Positions 61,041 to 64,000 of a stretch of DNA of 64,000 bases are shown piece after piece (positions within the stretch are counted from its first letter, which is position 1; each line of letters begins with the position of its first letter). A program made the translations under genes and the position numbers. The stretch covers positions 1 through 64,000 of the forward strand of contig CAWFME010000003.1 of the NCBI GenBank assembly GCA_963816955.1, read 5' to 3'. The notes below the pieces were generated by a model. The model did no database searches and was not told where the DNA came from. It was given only the letters and a program-made list of their open reading frames with translations. The stretch is from DATFQI01 sp963816955. Lineage in GTDB: Bacteria; Actinomycetota; Thermoleophilia; Solirubrobacterales; Solirubrobacteraceae.

Positions 61041-62363
61041 CTAAGCGAGCGAGGCAAGCTCGTCATAGAGCGCCCTGGCGGCCTTCAGGCCCAGCTCGAG
61101 CGAGGCGACCCGGTAGCTCTCGTCGGGAGCGTGGATGCGGTCCTCGGGCAGCGCGAAACCGCCCACGATCGTGGGGATGCCGCGCTCGGCGAACGCGGCC
61201 AGGATCGGGATCGAGCCGCCCGAGCGGACGACGACCGGCGCCACGCCGGTCGCGTGCTCGAGCGCCCTGCGGGCCGCCACGAGCGCGGGCGCGCCAGGAT
61301 CGAAGCGCGAGGGCTCGGCGCCGTGCAGGCGCAGCTCGAGCTCGGCGCCCTCGGGCAGCGCGCCGCGCAGCAGCGCCTCGAGCGCGGGCGCGATCTCCGC
61401 GCTGCGCTGGCCCCCGGCGAGGCGGACGGAGAGGCTCGCCTCGGCGCGCTCGGGGACGATCGTGCGCGGCTCGCCGGCCGCGACGCGGTGCACGTCGACG
61501 GAGGTCCCGGCCATCGTGCGCACGTGCAGCTCCTCGCCGGCCCGCGGATCGGCCGGCTTGGCGCCCGCCTCGGCCAGCAGCCGCGCCCCTGGCGGCAGCT
61601 GCGCCCAGGCGTCGAGCTCCTCCGGCGACGGCGGCTCGAGGCCCGCGCGCAGCGCCTCGGGCGGCCGCCCGGTCTCCGGGTCGGGCAGCACGGCGGCCAG
61701 CAGCCGGTGCAGCACGTGGACCGCGTTGAGCGCGGCGCCGCCGAACTCGCCCGAGTGGGCGGGGCGCTCGCCCGTCGTCACGACCAGGTCGGCCCACACC
61801 ATCCCGCGCGTGCCGACGGTCAGCGCGGGAGTGTCGGCGTCCAGCATCCCGGCGTCGAAGACGATCGCCGCGTCGGCGCCGCGCTCGTCGGCGGCCATCC
61901 AGCGCTCGGCGGTGTCGGCGGGCGTCTCCTCCTCGCCCTCGATCAGCACGCGCACGGTGACGCCGAGCCGGCCGGCGTCGGCCAGCTCGCAGGCCACGAG
62001 CAGCAGCGGGAGGAAGTTGCCCTTGTCGTCGGATGCCCCGCGGGCGTACAGGCGCCCGTCGCGGATGTCGGGCTCGAACGGCGGCGAGGTCCAGCGCGAC
62101 TCGTCGCCGGCGTCCTGCACGTCGTAGTGGCCGTAGATCAGGATCGTGGGCGCGCCGTCGCGGTTCGCGCGCAGCTCGCCGACCACGAGCGGCGGGTGAT
62201 CGCCGTTCTGGACCAGCTCGCCCGTGCCCCCGGCCGCCTCGATCCGGCGCAGCGCCCAGCCGGCCGCCTCGACGAGCGCCTCGCGGTTGCCGCCGGCCGT
62301 GCTGACGGACGGGATCCGCAGCCAGTCGCCGAGCTCGGCGATCGCCTCGTCGAGGTCCGTCAC
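61041..62363 (-). CDS. M20 family dipeptidase/peptidase
   Basis: 440 residues, GTG start inside a GTGA overlap with the carboxylase stop. Zinc ligands: ILIYGHYDVQDAG (His), LYARGASDDKGNFLPLLLVA (bridging Asp), VLIEGEEETPADTAERW (Glu pair) and DAAIVFDAGM. The dimer domain has RPAHSGEFGGAALNAVHVLH, and the last ligand is in the LPEDRIHAPDESYRV block. It cleaves dipeptides or N-acyl amino acids in the cytosol. Three bases before the hybrid kinase start, so co-transcribed. Confidence 0.93.
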   Translation of the reverse strand: MTDLDEAIAELGDWLRIPSVSTAGGNREALVEAAGWALRRIEAAGGTGELVQNGDHPPLVVGELRANRDGAPTILIYGHYDVQDAGDESRWTSPPFEPDIRDGRLYARGASDDKGNFLPLLLVACELADAGRLGVTVRVLIEGEEETPADTAERWMAADERGADAAIVFDAGMLDADTPALTVGTRGMVWADLVVTTGERPAHSGEFGGAALNAVHVLHRLLAAVLPDPETGRPPEALRAGLEPPSPEELDAWAQLPPGARLLAEAGAKPADPRAGEELHVRTMAGTSVDVHRVAAGEPRTIVPERAEASLSVRLAGGQRSAEIAPALEALLRGALPEGAELELRLHGAEPSRFDPGAPALVAARRALEHATGVAPVVVRSGGSIPILAAFAERGIPTIVGGFALPEDRIHAPDESYRVASLELGLKAARALYDELASLA

Positions 62364-64000
62364 TCGGGCGACTTGATGACCGCGATCGTGTCGCCGGACT
62401 TCACGGCGCCGCCCTCGGACACGGCGAGCTCGGCGATCTTGCCGGCCTTGTGGGCGTAGATCTCGTTCTCCATCTTCATCGCCTCGATGATGCAGACGAG
62501 CGCGCCCTCCTCGACCTCGGCGCCCTGCTCGACGAGCACCTTCCAGACGTTGCCCTGCAGCGGCGAGGCCAGCGTGTCGCCGCCCCCTCCGCCACCGCCG
62601 CCCGACTTGCGCTCGCGCCTGGGCGCGGTGCGGGCGGCGCCGTTGGCCGCCGCCGCGGGCGCGCCGGCGGCGAGCGGCTCGCCGCGGACCACGACGTCGA
62701 AGCGCTTGCCCGAGACCTCGACGGTGTAGGTGCGCTCCTCGAGCTCCGGCTCGTCGTCGGAGGAAGCCGGCGCCGCCTCGAACGCGAGCTGCTTGAGCCA
62801 GTCCTTGTCCTCGATCAGGTCGCGACAGGTCTCGCCCTCGGCCCATTGCTCGGAGGCCATGATCGCCTTGTGGAACGGGATCAGGGTCTTGACGCCCTCG
62901 ACCTCGTACTCCTCCAGCGCGCGCAGCATGCGCCGCGTGGCGCGCTCGCGGTCGGCGTCCCAGACGATCAGCTTGGCCACCATCGGGTCGTAGAGCGGCG
63001 TGATCTCCGTGCCGCTGACCACGCCGGAGTCCACGCGCACGCCGGGCCCGGAGGGCTCGCGATAGTGCGCCACGGTGCCGGGCGCGGGGGCGAAGTTCTT
63101 CGAGGCGTCCTCGGCGTTGATGCGGCACTCGATCGCGTGGCCGTGCAGGCGGATGTCGTCCTGGGAGAACGAGAGCTCCTCGCCCGCGGCCACGAGGATC
63201 TGCTCGCGCACGATGTCGACGCCCGTCGTCTCCTCGGTCACGCAGTGCTCGACCTGGACGCGGGTGTTCATCTCCAGGAAGAAGTACTCGCCGTCCTGCA
63301 GCAGGCCCTCGATCGTGCCCGCGCCGTGGTAGCCGACGGCCTCGGCGGCGTCCGTGGCGATCTTGCCGATCTTCTCTCGCAGCTTCTCGTCGACCAGCGG
63401 CGCCGGGGACTCCTCGATCAGCTTCTGGTGGCGGCGCTGGATCGAGCAGTCGCGCTCGCCGAGGTGGACGACGTGGCCGTGCTTGTCGGCCAGCACCTGG
63501 ACCTCGACGTGGCGCGGGTCGGGCAGGTAGCGCTCGAGGTAGACCGTGTCGTCGGAGAAGAACTTCTCGCCCTCGCGGGCGGCGCCCTCGAAGGCGTCCT
63601 TGAGCTTGGCCTTCTCGAGCGCGACGCGGAAGCCCTTGCCGCCGCCGCCGCCCGCGGCCTTGACCGCGATCGGGTAGCCGATCTCCTCCGCGATCTTCTC
63701 GGCCTCCTCGATCGTCTCCACCGGGTCGGTGGTGCCCGGGACGATCGGCACGCCGGCCTTCTGCATCAGCTCGCGGGCGCGGGTCTTGGAGCCCATCGCC
63801 TCGATCGCGCTCGCCGGCGGGCCGATGAACGTGATGCCCGCCTCCTCCAGCCGCTTCGCGAAGGCCGCGTTCTCGGCCAGGAAGCCGTAGCCGGGGTGGA
63901 CGGCCTCGGCGCCGGAGGCCTCGATGACCTCCATGATCTTGTCCACGTTGAGGTAGGACTCGGCGGCCGGACCGGGCCCGAGCAGGTACGCCTCGCCGGC
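62360..64000 (-). CDS. Acetyl/propionyl-CoA carboxylase alpha subunit (biotin carboxylase + biotin carrier), N-terminus beyond window
   Basis: 546 residues in the window; the frame stays open to the edge (EAYLLGPGPAAESYLNVDKI). Biotin carboxylase: AVHPGYGFLAENAAFAKRLE, ATP-grasp AVKAAGGGGGKGFRVALEKA, ERDCSIQRRHQKLIEESPAP, FLEMNTRVQVEHCVTEETTG and GHAIECRINAEDA. Then a linker with KSGGGGGGGGDT, and the biotinyl domain with EAMKMEN at the biotin-accepting Lys. It carboxylates biotin for acetyl- or propionyl-CoA carboxylation; the beta subunit is not in view. Confidence 0.95.
   Translation of the reverse strand, partial: AGEAYLLGPGPAAESYLNVDKIMEVIEASGAEAVHPGYGFLAENAAFAKRLEEAGITFIGPPASAIEAMGSKTRARELMQKAGVPIVPGTTDPVETIEEAEKIAEEIGYPIAVKAAGGGGGKGFRVALEKAKLKDAFEGAAREGEKFFSDDTVYLERYLPDPRHVEVQVLADKHGHVVHLGERDCSIQRRHQKLIEESPAPLVDEKLREKIGKIATDAAEAVGYHGAGTIEGLLQDGEYFFLEMNTRVQVEHCVTEETTGVDIVREQILVAAGEELSFSQDDIRLHGHAIECRINAEDASKNFAPAPGTVAHYREPSGPGVRVDSGVVSGTEITPLYDPMVAKLIVWDADRERATRRMLRALEEYEVEGVKTLIPFHKAIMASEQWAEGETCRDLIEDKDWLKQLAFEAAPASSDDEPELEERTYTVEVSGKRFDVVVRGEPLAAGAPAAAANGAARTAPRRERKSGGGGGGGGDTLASPLQGNVWKVLVEQGAEVEEGALVCIIEAMKMENEIYAHKAGKIAELAVSEGGAVKSGDTIAVIKSPE

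Noticed and set aside
57795..62459. A 1554-codon open frame on the plus strand
   Set aside because: It is antisense to the hybrid kinase and M20 genes, whose conserved motifs are unmistakable; long antisense frames are normal at this GC content.

Overview
The window is very GC-rich DNA from a high-GC actinobacterium. The gene content (DUF5317 membrane protein, LVIVD-repeat secreted protein, vWA/DUF58/MoxR operon, kynurenine genes, a large RsbU/RsbW-type hybrid kinase) fits Thermoleophilia/Solirubrobacterales best. That placement is inference from gene families; there is no rRNA here to confirm it.

The window has two textures. From about 1 to 23.4 kb almost every gene is broken by small indels, many in G or C runs, and the content is largely accessory. 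It holds a truncated class III cyclase and FAD oxidoreductase, an SDR and an NAD(P)-binding protein, cyclophilin, a subtilase fragment fused tail-to-tail to dprA, and membrane proteins. After these come a 3' half of tRNA-Asp, a pair of small winged-helix proteins, and a nuclease-like/small-protein/DUF4209 (HEPN-like) cluster. Next are an XRE regulator with an ImmA/IrrE peptidase, a DUF2188 protein, orphan proteins, a HEAT-repeat protein, a MobF relaxase, a small excisionase-like HTH protein and a tyrosine recombinase that runs up to an intact tRNA-Phe. The right part (about 8 to 23.5 kb) looks like an integrated mobilizable element, or the relic of one, that uses tRNA-Phe as its attachment gene.

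From 23.5 to 64 kb the genes are mostly intact and arranged in tight operons. (1) MFS transporter with DUF5317, divergent from two tiny peptides and a GGDEF-EAL protein. (2) A response-regulator remnant and MarR, divergent from yceI with two MarR-type operators. (3) htrA, moxR, vWA, DUF58, vWA and an Hrq1/MrfA-like helicase, ending at a hairpin before an M23 peptidase. (4) gpsA, an LVIVD-repeat secreted protein, and glycerate kinase divergent from an HxlR regulator. (5) An ATP-dependent DNA ligase, a 37-residue membrane peptide and a LysR regulator. (6) An SDR divergent from a DtxR/MntR-type regulator, and an aminotransferase, formamidase-like hydrolase and kynureninase operon for tryptophan/kynurenine breakdown. 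(7) A secreted glycoside-hydrolase-like protein. (8) nfeD, slipin, sucC and sucD. (9) A HAD hydrolase, metallo-beta-lactamase-fold protein and PLP decarboxylase operon. (10) A biotin-dependent acyl-CoA carboxylase alpha subunit (cut by the window end), M20 peptidase, a 1090-residue hybrid sensor kinase/phosphatase and a STAS anti-anti-sigma factor.

The indels also hit housekeeping genes (cyclophilin, dprA) at homopolymers, so sequencing or assembly error is a strong alternative to true gene decay in the left part. Features there are given as reconstructed genes, with the breaks stated.
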